Of a stretch of DNA of 64,000 bases, positions 27,780 through 37,314 are shown piece after piece. Made by a program: the position numbers and the translations under genes. How positions within the stretch are numbered: the stretch's first letter is position 1; each line of letters starts with the position of its first letter. The notes under the pieces were generated by a model, which worked only from the letters and a program-made list of their open reading frames with translations, searched no databases and was not told the origin of the DNA. The stretch comes from Candidatus Chlamydia corallus (GTDB lineage: Bacteria > Chlamydiota > Chlamydiia > Chlamydiales > Chlamydiaceae), in contig NZ_NWQK01000001.1 in the NCBI RefSeq assembly GCF_002817655.1, forward strand, positions 186,001 through 250,000. Reading direction: 5' to 3'.

Positions 27780-30545
27780 CTAAAATTTAATTTTACTTCC
27801 CGCATCTATAGTGTAGTTACGAGAAGATCCCCGCCATTCAAAGCTAAGGTTCCCGAAAAGCTCTGCTGAAGATCCCAAAGATCGAAAGCCCGAAGCCTGA
27901 GCAATACAAGCTTGCCTCGCTAAGTTAGAGCCTTTAGTATCCCAACTGCCCAGATTCGAAAGCACGGTAGTCGTACATTCGGGATTGCTACGGCAAACAT
28001 CTGGAGAATACATCACCAAAGCATTATAGTATTGCTCATTAAACCTTTTTTCAAACTTGATCCCAATAGGAATAGCAAGATTATAAAGATTCGTTTCAGT
28101 AAAACCACGAGCAGTAGCTCCAGACTCTGCAAAGCTATCGTGATGAGCGTAAACTGCTTGGACTTTTATAAACGGAGCATATTCTTGGAAAAAGCCCCTA
28201 CCGCTGGTATTTTCAATAGCGGCGCGACTTCCGAGCTCTCCAGCCCAGACAGATCCTCCCCAAGAAGTATGGACTGTAGATAGAGCTGTGTACTCCGTCT
28301 TCATGCGATTATCGGTATAGCCATAACTCAGCTGTCCATAAAAAAAGAAAGGTAGGGTCTTAGAAACATAAGGTAGCAGGGTCTTGTGTATACCTCCTTC
28401 CCCCAGAAGCACACTCACTACAGAATAGAGCGAAGCCTCGTGCTGCAAACGCAAAGATCCTGCATAGGTCTTTGCAAAATTGGTATTTATAAAGTAGTCT
28501 TTATCATGAACAAAGAGCTGGGTAAAGCCCATAGATAAGGTATCACCACCAGGCATCTTGGTACTAGCACCTACTACAGCACCCGCACTCACATGGCGAA
28601 ATTTCCTTTGATTTTCATTGCGACTCCTATGCAAAACATTGGAAATGCCCGCTACCCAAAATCTCTTTTCGTAAGGAGCACCCTCAGTACCTACTTCTAT
28701 AAACTTCTGGAACGAGCGAATATCTATAAAAGAACCCCAAAGGAGATTAGGAACTAAAGGCGCCTCCTGTTCAGGATTGGGATTGTACCTCTGCTTAGCC
28801 CAAGAAATCGAGACTTTCTTATCATCATCCGCCCAATGAATTGCCCATACTCCCTGATAGCCATAAGGATAGTGTACAGCATCTATACTACGCGAATCGG
28901 AAGCAATCAGAATATTTCTTCCTGCATCTAATTCGAGAATATCATCATATGAATGAGACTCGCTCAAAAATCTGCTTTGGTAAAAACTCTCGTTTGCAAT
29001 GGCAAGAACGATAGGACGATCTATATAAATATCTTTTTGAGGCGTTGTAGCGCTGAGTTTTATCTTTTTCCCATTAGTCAGAGAATCTGCATTAATCTCT
29101 ACAGTGACTAGATTGATATCTCCAGAGCTCGCCACCAATGAGGTTCCTAAATCCATAATTAACTTGGAACGTGAATCCTGCAGGAAACTATTAGCATTGA
29201 AAATCACACCATCTTTTAAAATTATAGTCCCACTTTCAAAAACAACATTTTGAAGTAATGTAGACGTGCGATTCTTAGGATCTTGAGTTTCTGTAGCTGA
29301 AAGCTTCTCTGCAGAAAAGACTACAGTTCCACTATACTCTTTTTTATCTCCAACATCAGGACCATTAATATAAAGAATATCAGAAAGAGATGTTGTTCCC
29401 GTCACAGTAATCGGATCGTAAAAGTATATCGAATGTCCTTGAGCAGCACGTAAAGTAGTTATCTTAGCGCTAGTCCCTAAATCAATAGCATTATGAAAGA
29501 CACTTCCTGCAGCTCCTACAGTATTCCCTTCAAATACAATGTCACCACCTTCTGCAGAAATGGAGAGAGTCCCAGAATCGTCTATCGCGATAGCACCACC
29601 TTTACCAGCAGCCGTAAGCACCGTATTTCCCTGAAATAGCGTAGGACCGCCTGAAGAGATACGCAACTCCTTCGCATAAATAGCCCCACCACCCAATAGA
29701 GCACTATTTCTTTCAAAAATTAACTGTTTATCTTCCGACAAAGTAACAGTGGGAGCTGAGCCGCCACCTGACTGTGGCAAACAATAGATAGCGCCTCCCT
29801 TACCTACACCCGTAGCCAGTGCTTGGTTTTCTTTAAATGCAATATAAGCATTCTGAGAAATATTAATATCGCCAGTGGAGTGTAATGCTCCTCCTAAACT
29901 GCCAATATTTTGTAAGAATTGCATCTGCGCCTGGTTTCGTGTAATCAGTAGAGGACCTGTAGAATTGATTGCCCCACCTCCAGAGACCGCTTCATTCTGA
30001 TAGAAAAAGACAGAATCGTCGCTACCTAATATAGTAACATGACCCGCATTAATAGCTCCCCCTGTAGTCTTACTTCGATTTCGCTCAAAACGTACTGTAT
30101 GATTGTTTAAGAGCATAATTGCATGTTTCGCATAAAGGCACCCCTGCTCCTCGATATCTCCAGGGCTCTGAATAAAGGAGAGCGAGGAAAATCCAGTAAA
30201 ACGCGCCTCTGTTAGAGCATTTTGACAAGAGAGTACAGCCCCTTCCTGAGTAGTTCCTGAGGTAATATTATTAAAATATAGCCCATGCTGATTTCCTAAA
30301 AATGTCACACTCCCAGCCGCTACATTGAAGAAGGCCTTGTTTAACGCAGAATTATCTACGTTAGACATGAAGACATCCCCTGCAAGGCTGTATACATCAT
30401 CAGGTTGAAGATCATAGGTCTTACTAATTCCATTAACACTGTCTTCAGGCCTTAAAGAAATCGTAGCGGCACTCAAGGAAGTATGGAATACTGACAGCAA
30501 TGTGATAGAAAACATTACAGAAAATCCGCATTGCGAAAATCGCAT
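27780..30545 (-). CDS. pmp2: Pmp2-like autotransporter with a Pmp1-type N-terminus (chimera)
   Basis: A 921-residue Pmp: signal peptide (MRFSQCGFSVMF, cleaved near LSAA), a passenger with GGAI/FxxN repeats, the Pmp middle domain, and a barrel ending SKIKF. The first roughly 300 residues closely match the neighbouring Pmp1 (shared QHGLY, QEGAVLSC, SPGDI, EQGCLY, FFYQNEA, VGKGGAIYCLP). From about GPTLF onward the two differ strongly. The C-terminal two thirds match what I remember of C. pneumoniae Pmp2 (GSFID, APYEKRFWVAGISNVLHRS), whose own N-terminus is different. The shared block continues 64 bases upstream of the start codon, so the leader moved with it. Gene conversion or unequal crossover from pmp1 is the likely cause. 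Confidence 0.88.
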   Translation of the reverse strand: MRFSQCGFSVMFSITLLSVFHTSLSAATISLRPEDSVNGISKTYDLQPDDVYSLAGDVFMSNVDNSALNKAFFNVAAGSVTFLGNQHGLYFNNITSGTTQEGAVLSCQNALTEARFTGFSSLSFIQSPGDIEEQGCLYAKHAIMLLNNHTVRFERNRSKTTGGAINAGHVTILGSDDSVFFYQNEAVSGGGAINSTGPLLITRNQAQMQFLQNIGSLGGALHSTGDINISQNAYIAFKENQALATGVGKGGAIYCLPQSGGGSAPTVTLSEDKQLIFERNSALLGGGAIYAKELRISSGGPTLFQGNTVLTAAGKGGAIAIDDSGTLSISAEGGDIVFEGNTVGAAGSVFHNAIDLGTSAKITTLRAAQGHSIYFYDPITVTGTTSLSDILYINGPDVGDKKEYSGTVVFSAEKLSATETQDPKNRTSTLLQNVVFESGTIILKDGVIFNANSFLQDSRSKLIMDLGTSLVASSGDINLVTVEINADSLTNGKKIKLSATTPQKDIYIDRPIVLAIANESFYQSRFLSESHSYDDILELDAGRNILIASDSRSIDAVHYPYGYQGVWAIHWADDDKKVSISWAKQRYNPNPEQEAPLVPNLLWGSFIDIRSFQKFIEVGTEGAPYEKRFWVAGISNVLHRSRNENQRKFRHVSAGAVVGASTKMPGGDTLSMGFTQLFVHDKDYFINTNFAKTYAGSLRLQHEASLYSVVSVLLGEGGIHKTLLPYVSKTLPFFFYGQLSYGYTDNRMKTEYTALSTVHTSWGGSVWAGELGSRAAIENTSGRGFFQEYAPFIKVQAVYAHHDSFAESGATARGFTETNLYNLAIPIGIKFEKRFNEQYYNALVMYSPDVCRSNPECTTTVLSNLGSWDTKGSNLARQACIAQASGFRSLGSSAELFGNLSFEWRGSSRNYTIDAGSKIKF

Positions 30546-30609
30546 TTTAGCACCTAAATCAAAATAAGCATCTGACTAACCAATACGTCAACAAGAATAA
30601 GAAAGCAAG
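30541..30609. repeat. Pmp leader repeat, copy 1
   Basis: This 69-base stretch covers the start codon and the 64 bases upstream of the Pmp2-like gene. It matches 37000-37068 upstream of pmp1 with one mismatch, a C/T difference inside CTGA[C/T]TAACC. Similarity stops abruptly beyond it (TTTGCC here, CCGAGT there), marking the outer edge of the duplicated or converted block. Confidence 0.9.
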
Positions 30610-31033
30610 TTTGCCTACAGGCTATATATTATAAGTATGTTAGAATGAAGTATTCTAGTTTTAGCAAGAGTAGAAAAAGGTTATATTTTCTAAGCTAAAA
30701 TCTTATGACTTGTTTTTTAAATTACTTCTGAAAAGCTATCACAGCAATCGCTGTACCTTTCAAAAAAGATATATCCATACTATTCGTGACTCATAATGGC
30801 ACGGATTTTGAAATCCAAAAGAAGATAACCTTAAGACAAATACGGAAAGAAGAGGGTTCGATTCCAAGGAGTTTTAGATAGCTAAGACAGGTTATTTTCA
30901 AAGTGATATTTCCATAAAAAGATACCTATTCTTTACACTCTACAATTCCATGTTTTGCAAATAAAGGACTAAGAAATCTGCGAACAAGCCCCTCTCACTC
31001 ACTTCAAAAAACTAGATAAATAGACAAAGGTCT
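30610..31033. other. Intergenic region with no recognisable gene
   Basis: About 420 AT-rich bases between the Pmp2-like gene and the coiled-coil gene, both on the minus strand. I find no open frame of credible coding character and no strong terminator hairpin. A GGGTTCGATTCC at 30854-30865 resembles a tRNA T-loop but has no matching acceptor or anticodon arm around it. The promoter of the Pmp2-like gene must lie in the right part of the shared leader or here. Confidence 0.5.
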
Positions 31034-33469
31034 CTAACTTTTAGAAGAAGGCCGAAATGACCATAATTTCTTCAACGGATTTTTCTTATCTTTAGATTTG
31101 CGGAACGTTACAGATTCTAAATCAGACAAACGAGATTGAGCAACTTGAAGCTTTCGACTGGCCACACTCTCTGCGTTTCTTTCTGATTCTTCTTGTTCGC
31201 TTGAATCTTTAATACAGATTTCCTCTTCCAAAAAGGCTTCTGCTCCACATTGCATAGTCTCCAAGGCTATTTTAAAATCTCTATACCTTGTGGTCATTTC
31301 AATTACTCTTGTTCTAGCTCTATCTTTCTCACCATTGTAATATTTGAGGTACATCTGACAATAGGGCTTTCGAGTCTCTGAAATCTTTTCCCACCTATTT
31401 GTTAGAGATTGCAAATCACACACAGACTCAGTTGCTATTTCTTGAAGAACCCCTAAACCTCTTCTTTCAAACGTCTTCTTGCTCTCTTCAAGAAGACGTT
31501 TCTCCTCTGCAATACCAGTCTCAAGATTTGAAAACCTCGTTTCCTCTTCTTGCAACTTTTCCCCGACTTCTTGCAATCTTATAGTTAAATCTTGGAATGC
31601 AGTAGCGGCATCTTGAAATTTTGAATCCTCTGCAAAATAAGGCTTCGCTTGCATTACTAACGCAGAACACATACTACCTTTGATAATAGCTTTCTCTAAT
31701 GCTCTCCTAGGTGCAAGAATCGGAAGTTCTTCCTGAGTTAAAAGACTCTCAACACTCTCAATTTGAGATAGAATGCCTTCTAGCTCTAACTCTAAAACCT
31801 CCAACCTAAGCCTAGCATCTTGAACTTCTCTCTTGCTCACTTCTTGTTTAAAATAGGGTCGGATTTTGTTATAATTTTTTTTTATAACTTCCAACTTTGA
31901 AGAACTTTCTTTTAAAAACCCTTCTAAAGATTTTATTTTATTCTCAACTAGTTCTCTCCCCTTGCCATAACTTCGAGGCGTAGTCTCTGTAATCTTTTTC
32001 GCCTGCTTTGCTAATACCTCTAAACAACTCTTTTGCTCCTTTTGAAACTGTTCGCCATCGTTCCTTATTCGGGATAAAATATCTTCCAAAGGGGTCTCTG
32101 TACTAGTGTTCTCCTGATATTTTGCTTCTTCTTCTTTGAGAGGTTCTATATCAGGATAAAACTTTTGAATTGTGTTCACTCTCTCTCGTGCCTTCTCAAT
32201 CTCAACTTTTTCAAACTGTTTCCAAGAAGATAGGAAAGATTGTTGAGCTGCCTCTAAGGCCTTCTGACTTTCAAACATAGATTCAACCAGAGCACATGCT
32301 GCTTTTCGCTCCTTTAAAATTAATTTCTTCTTCCATTGTTCATCACCAGATATCTCCGCTAACTTATCCCTACAGAGGATACCAGACAAGTCCCAGTTCT
32401 GCGAACTTATAGGCCTATCAACTACGTTAGTATCAGATAGTGCTAAAAATACCTTCCTATAAGCACTTAAACACTCACCCAGCTCAGTTAATTCTTTTTC
32501 TCTTGTTGTAATCGTCTTTTCACTACCTTTCAAAGGGAAAAAGGCATTGTCATACAAAATCTTCATCTTTGCAGATACTAAGCCCTCTTTTCTATACCTT
32601 TTTTTTAAGCTCCCATAGATTACTTGCTCTAGTAATATTTGATTCTTTTCAAATAACCTTTTTGCTTCATTATGCTCCTTCCTTTCAGAAACAGCTAAAG
32701 ATTGCAAAAAACAGAAGCTTAACATTATAAATTCATTTGTGAGACTCTTCAAATCATCAATAAGCTTCTTAATAAGATTCTCGGAGTTGAAATACAAATA
32801 AGAAGCAATCTCCTTTAGACTATCTGTACTTAACTCTTTTTCTAAAATCTCTCTGCTAATTAAACTATTAGCAAAATCTCTAAGATCTTTGTGAACAGAG
32901 ATAACAAAGAATTCTTCTTCTTCAAGGATACGTCTGATATCCAAAAACTCTGGAATCATTGTCTCCAGAGAAGATTTTAAAACCCTTACCCGATGTTTAA
33001 TCTTCTCACTTACCCCTTGACCATCGTAAGGTACACTTTTCAGAGTCTCCAAATTACTTTCTACAGATTTAATATAACCTTCAAATAAACTAAGTTCCTG
33101 AGGGAGTCTCTTTAAAGCTACTTCAGCCTCGCTCTTAAGTCGGATACTCTCTTCATCCACGACCACCTCTTCAGGAATACTAACTACTGGCACTATGGGT
33201 ACTTCTCGTTTCCTAAGAAGGAGGAATAACCCTAAAGAAAGCATAATGCCTCCTAAAGTACAGGAACCTATCCCTGCGCCTAAAGAAATGATAGCACCTA
33301 ACCCTGGAATCACTACAGTGAGCAATACGACACCACCTGCAATGAAAATAATACTAAAAACTAACAGAACTATTGCAAGAATACGAAGTTTACTAACTGA
33401 TGGTGGATTTTGTTCCTGGAAGGGAATCGTAGAAAGAGGGCGTGTATTGCTGTCGCTTATTGTAGTCAT
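31034..33469 (-). CDS. Large coiled-coil protein with bilobed N-terminal membrane domain (DUF1978-like)
   Basis: An 811-residue protein. After a short polar N-terminus come two adjacent hydrophobic helices at about 28-52 and 55-85 (ILAIVLLVFSIIFIAGGVVL, then IISLGAGIGSCTLGGIMLSL). About 700 residues of Glu/Lys-rich coiled coil follow (EAEVALKRLPQELSLFEGY, EVGEKLQEEETRFSNLE and many similar). This is the layout of the C. pneumoniae-specific family between pmp1 and pmp2 (CPn0007-0012 region, DUF1978/DUF1548), where I recall several copies, some fragmented. Here one long intact copy remains beside a decayed one. The bilobed helices suggest an inclusion-membrane protein. Function unknown. Confidence 0.8.
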   Translation of the reverse strand: MTTISDSNTRPLSTIPFQEQNPPSVSKLRILAIVLLVFSIIFIAGGVVLLTVVIPGLGAIISLGAGIGSCTLGGIMLSLGLFLLLRKREVPIVPVVSIPEEVVVDEESIRLKSEAEVALKRLPQELSLFEGYIKSVESNLETLKSVPYDGQGVSEKIKHRVRVLKSSLETMIPEFLDIRRILEEEEFFVISVHKDLRDFANSLISREILEKELSTDSLKEIASYLYFNSENLIKKLIDDLKSLTNEFIMLSFCFLQSLAVSERKEHNEAKRLFEKNQILLEQVIYGSLKKRYRKEGLVSAKMKILYDNAFFPLKGSEKTITTREKELTELGECLSAYRKVFLALSDTNVVDRPISSQNWDLSGILCRDKLAEISGDEQWKKKLILKERKAACALVESMFESQKALEAAQQSFLSSWKQFEKVEIEKARERVNTIQKFYPDIEPLKEEEAKYQENTSTETPLEDILSRIRNDGEQFQKEQKSCLEVLAKQAKKITETTPRSYGKGRELVENKIKSLEGFLKESSSKLEVIKKNYNKIRPYFKQEVSKREVQDARLRLEVLELELEGILSQIESVESLLTQEELPILAPRRALEKAIIKGSMCSALVMQAKPYFAEDSKFQDAATAFQDLTIRLQEVGEKLQEEETRFSNLETGIAEEKRLLEESKKTFERRGLGVLQEIATESVCDLQSLTNRWEKISETRKPYCQMYLKYYNGEKDRARTRVIEMTTRYRDFKIALETMQCGAEAFLEEEICIKDSSEQEESERNAESVASRKLQVAQSRLSDLESVTFRKSKDKKNPLKKLWSFRPSSKS

Positions 33470-33623
33470 AGTTACAAGAAAAAAAATGAGAAAGAGGTTA
33501 CAGCGAAAAATCTTTTAATGGAAGTTTCTTAAGATACCTATGTGAACGACAAAACAAGACTAGGGCTAGCAATAAAAATAAAAAGACCTAAGGAAAGGGA
33601 TCTCATGCCAGTTCAAAATAATA

Positions 33624-34110
33624 TTAAGAATGATTTTTCTCAGGCCGTTTCTCTTTTAGACGCTTTACTATCTTTGATTTAAACTCTTCCAAACGACGGA
33701 TGGCTACTACAATCTTAGTCCTCTCAATGGTTTTCCTGATGCTTTCTCTTATCTTGCAGGCTCCCATACTCTTGCTCTACAAAAGCCTTGGGGCCTAAAA
33801 AAAATTTCTCTGCTTATACTCGATCTCCTCTATGGAAAGCTCCTTGTCAGGAGGAGGTATAGGAAGCTCTTCTGGCACTACTGTGGGGAGAGCTCGCTTT
33901 ACTAAAAGCAATAGAAATCCCAAAATAATCCCCCCCTAACGCAGACAAACCAAGCCTTTCAACTAAAAGAAATTCCAACGCTCGGTCCTGCAATGAATAC
34001 TGTAAGCATGACAGCGCCACAGACAACCAAAGCAAACTAAGAACTAAAAGAGTCATGGATAGAACATTTAATTGAAGAAGAAGAAATCTCTAGAAACACT
34101 CGAGGAAATT
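33624..34110 (-). pseudogene. Decayed second copy of the DUF1978-like gene
   Basis: Pieces of the neighbouring family can be read on the minus strand, but in shifting frames. LNVLSMTLLVLSLLWLS (from about 34090), then in another frame GAVMLTVFIAGPSVGIS, then in a third LSALGGIILGFLLLLVKRALPT with VPEELPIPPPDKELS. These align in order with the intact protein's LRILAIVLLVFSI, GVVLLTVVIPGLGAII, CTLGGIMLSLGLFLLLRK and VSIPEE. A final 47-codon frame (33624-33767, starting MGACKIRES, rich in Lys/Arg) may be the remains of the coiled coil. At least three frameshifts and a large internal deletion make this a pseudogene. Confidence 0.75.
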
Positions 34111-34250
34111 GAGGTAGATGAGGTGACCGTGGGACTTTGAATCAAAAATATAAATTAAAATAACAAAATTACTAAAATAAGGATGCTAATGAAAGACTCT
34201 TATATTTAAGAGCTTTTGCTCTCATAAACCACACATTTACCAGAAACCTT

Positions 34251-37004
34251 CTAGAAACGAAATTTGCTTCCGCAGTTTATATTGTAGTTCCTAGAATGGG
34301 GGCGCCATTCTATACTCCCTTGACATAGGAGCTCGGTATAATCGTTAAAGTTATAACGACTCGTTCCACGACCTACAATAGCATGTCTTGATAAGTGTGC
34401 TGCTGGCACAAGCCAAGAATCCCCGCTAATGACCAGTCTGGCTTCACATGAGGGATCATTACGGAAAATATCAGGAGTATAGGAGAGGCTAAAATCATAG
34501 AGTACGTCTTCAGAAAAGGCGAGCTTTTCAAAGCGCACCCCTAAAGGTAAAGAAATAGATGTGAAACTACCACTACTAAATCTACGACCATCTGCAGTAG
34601 TCTCTTTGAAATCTCCCTGATAAGCATAAACCAACTGTAGTTTCATAAATGGAATTGCACCCTGGAAAAGTCTACCATTCTCAAATAGCAACAGCGGCAT
34701 GCTTCCTCCGCACTCCACAGCCCAACAATTGTTCTGCCAGCTGTTTCTTACCATAGGAAAATTCGTATAGTCTGTTTTCATATCATTTGAGACACGACCA
34801 TAGGTACATAAAACTTGAAAAATTACAGGAGGATTTCGGGGGAACCTTCTTAAGGGAATACCCACTTTTACATTATGACTACGCGAAGCATAATGAAAAA
34901 TAGTATTTAGGGATGTTGTATATTGATAAAGATAAGATCCTAAATACATTCTATACTCGTTTTTAGAAACTGCATAGTCTTTGTCTCTGCTAAAAAGCTG
35001 AGAAAATGCTATCGAGGTATACTGTTTAGGAGTGATCTCATTATTTATAGATATAACATATCCAGCACTGTTATGACGGTACCTTGTGTTTTTCTCTGAA
35101 CTAGATACATGGAAGAAATTGCCGATGCCATCGATCCAAAGACCACGATCTGTCTGCAAGCTCGATGCATGACTCTCTTGAATCTGCATTAGTGATCTTA
35201 TATCTATAGAATTTCCCCACAAGATATTAGGAACTAAATTCCCTTCTTTTTCAGGTCTAGGCTTATAACTTATTTTATTCCAAAAAAATTCTCCAACTTT
35301 GTTTCCAGTTCCTGTCCACGCTACTTTCCAATTTCCTTGAAAACCATAATGAGGACTTGTTGATATAGGATCCCCAGCACTTACAATAGTTGCGCTCCCA
35401 CCAGATCCAGGTTCTAGAGAAAGTAGCGAGAACGCCTGTGAATTTCTCATACCCATATCTTCATAGACATTGCCAGTAGGAGAGACAAGTTCAATAGGGC
35501 TAGTAAGAGATATCTGTTTATTTGCCGTATTTGCTTTTATAACAGCTGCTTTTGAAGACGAGCTTAAGCTATCTAGGTCTATTGCGAGGCCTGTGATTAC
35601 GATGTCTTCCTTAGAAGCTTGCAGTTTTGTTCCCAAATCTAAAACTAAACGAGACCCCAGAGACTGAGTGAATTTCGAAACTGTTACCTCTGCACCCTCT
35701 TTAAGCACTAAGAATCCTGCAGATAAGTTTACGTTGTGAGGAATTTTGGATTGAAAATCCTGAGGATTTTTTGCTACGCTCTTTCCTCCAGAAAAGAGCA
35801 CTGTCCCCGTATACTCCTTATTCTGAGGATCGCCGTTGATATTCAAATTAGTTGACCCGTCTGCTGCAGAAGTAATAGGATCATAAAATTCTATAGAATA
35901 TCCCTTTTTTGCCTGTAATTTAAGGAATGTAGCATTGCTCAAAAGATGGATTCCATTCAGAGAATTGTTGCTAGTATGGTTGCCTTCGAATGTAATATTT
36001 CCTTTTTCTGCGGATAAACTTAGCTCCCCTCCATCATCAATTGCAACAGCTCCACCTAGATTTACTGAATTTGCAGCCACCATATTGTTGATAAACAGCG
36101 TAGGACCACCCGAAGAGATACGCAACTTCTTCGCATAAATAGCTCCACCACCCAATATAGAACTATTTCTTTCAAAAACTAACTGTTTATTTTGAGAAAA
36201 AGTGACAACGGGAACTGGGTCGCTACCCGACTTTGGCAGACAATAGATAGCGCCTCCCTTACCTACAGCCGTCGTCAATGCCTGGTTTTCTCTAAATGCA
36301 ATATAAGTATTCTGAGAAATATCAATATTGCCAGTGGAGCATAGTGCTCCTCCTAAACCATTATTGGCAATATTTTGTAAGAATCGCACCTCCGCCTGGT
36401 TTGCTGCAATCTCTATAGGACCCGCAGAATTGATTGCCCCGCCACCAGAGATCGCTTCATTCTGATAGAAAAAGACAGAATCGTAGTTACCTACTATAGT
36501 AACACTACCTGCGCTAATAGCTCCACCTTTAGTCTTACTTCGATTTTGCTCAAAACGTACTTTATAATTGTTTAAGAGCATAATTGCATTTTTCACATAA
36601 AGGCACCCCTGCTCCTTGATATCTCCAGGGCTCTGAATAAAGGAGAGCGAGGAAAATCCAGAAAAACGCGCCTGACCATCTTTACAAGAGAGTACAGCCC
36701 CTTCCTGAGTAGTTGCTGAGGTAATATTATTAACATATAGCCCGTGCTGATTTCCTAAAAACGTCACACTCCCAGAGGCTACATTGAAGCAGGCCTTGTT
36801 TAACAAAGAATTATCTACGTTAGATATCAAGACATCCCCTGCAAGGCTGTATACATCACCAGGTTGAACATCATAGGTCTTACTATTTCCATTAACACTA
36901 TCTTCAGACTTTAAAGAAATCGTAGCAGCACTCAAGGAAGTATGGAATACTGACAGCAATGTGATAGAAAACGTTAGAGGAAATCCGCATTGCGAAAATC
37001 GCAT
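34251..37004 (-). CDS. pmp1: Polymorphic membrane protein 1
   Basis: A 917-residue autotransporter directly downstream of gatB, the position of pmp1 in C. pneumoniae. The signal peptide is MRFSQCGFPLTF through LSAA. The passenger carries GGAI/FxxN repeats (GGAISAG, GGAINSAG, GGALCSTG, GGAIYCLP, GGAIYAKK, GGAVAIDD). The Pmp middle domain (HYGFQGNWKVAW, then PEKEGNLVPNILWGN) leads to a barrel ending GSKFRF. The sequence agrees closely, over its whole length, with my memory of C. pneumoniae Pmp1. Its first 300 residues and 64-base leader are shared with the Pmp2-like gene. It probably functions as a surface adhesin or antigen. Confidence 0.93.
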   Translation of the reverse strand: MRFSQCGFPLTFSITLLSVFHTSLSAATISLKSEDSVNGNSKTYDVQPGDVYSLAGDVLISNVDNSLLNKACFNVASGSVTFLGNQHGLYVNNITSATTQEGAVLSCKDGQARFSGFSSLSFIQSPGDIKEQGCLYVKNAIMLLNNYKVRFEQNRSKTKGGAISAGSVTIVGNYDSVFFYQNEAISGGGAINSAGPIEIAANQAEVRFLQNIANNGLGGALCSTGNIDISQNTYIAFRENQALTTAVGKGGAIYCLPKSGSDPVPVVTFSQNKQLVFERNSSILGGGAIYAKKLRISSGGPTLFINNMVAANSVNLGGAVAIDDGGELSLSAEKGNITFEGNHTSNNSLNGIHLLSNATFLKLQAKKGYSIEFYDPITSAADGSTNLNINGDPQNKEYTGTVLFSGGKSVAKNPQDFQSKIPHNVNLSAGFLVLKEGAEVTVSKFTQSLGSRLVLDLGTKLQASKEDIVITGLAIDLDSLSSSSKAAVIKANTANKQISLTSPIELVSPTGNVYEDMGMRNSQAFSLLSLEPGSGGSATIVSAGDPISTSPHYGFQGNWKVAWTGTGNKVGEFFWNKISYKPRPEKEGNLVPNILWGNSIDIRSLMQIQESHASSLQTDRGLWIDGIGNFFHVSSSEKNTRYRHNSAGYVISINNEITPKQYTSIAFSQLFSRDKDYAVSKNEYRMYLGSYLYQYTTSLNTIFHYASRSHNVKVGIPLRRFPRNPPVIFQVLCTYGRVSNDMKTDYTNFPMVRNSWQNNCWAVECGGSMPLLLFENGRLFQGAIPFMKLQLVYAYQGDFKETTADGRRFSSGSFTSISLPLGVRFEKLAFSEDVLYDFSLSYTPDIFRNDPSCEARLVISGDSWLVPAAHLSRHAIVGRGTSRYNFNDYTELLCQGSIEWRPHSRNYNINCGSKFRF

Positions 37005-37068
37005 TTTAGCACCTAAATCAAAATAAGCATCTGATTAACCAATACGTCAACAAGAATAAGAAAGCAAG
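37000..37068. repeat. Pmp leader repeat, copy 2
   Basis: Start codon and upstream leader of pmp1, the partner of the repeat at 30541-30609, differing at one base. About 190 further bases separate it from the gatB-side terminator; they are AT-rich and hold no gene I can support. Confidence 0.9.
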
Positions 37069-37240
37069 CCGAGTACAATAATTTATTGTCACCTGAAAAT
37101 AATAATTATCTGGTCTGGATACACATTTTTGCGAAATTTTATTCAGGTCAATCCCTAAATTGAAGAGATGAAGGGAAGTAGAAAACGTCTCTTTTGCTTG
37201 TCTTCTTTGTTTTTGAACCGTAGGAATTTTTATTTAGAGA

Positions 37241-37278
37241 AAAAAAGCACCTTAAAGAGTTCACTAAGATGCTTTTTT
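37241..37278 (-). terminator. Rho-independent terminator of the gat operon
   Basis: AAAAAAGCACCTTA (37241-37254) pairs with TAAGATGCTTTTTT (37265-37278) with one mismatch and a ten-base loop. It lies 37 bases beyond the gatB stop codon. Runs of A on the left and T on the right let it work in either direction. Confidence 0.75.
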
Positions 37279-37314
37279 TCATTGATTTAGACACTGAGGC
37301 TTCTATAGGAAATC

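Noticed and set aside
30854-30865. GGGTTCGATTCC resembling a tRNA T-loop
   Set aside because: No matching acceptor stem, D arm or anticodon arm on either side.
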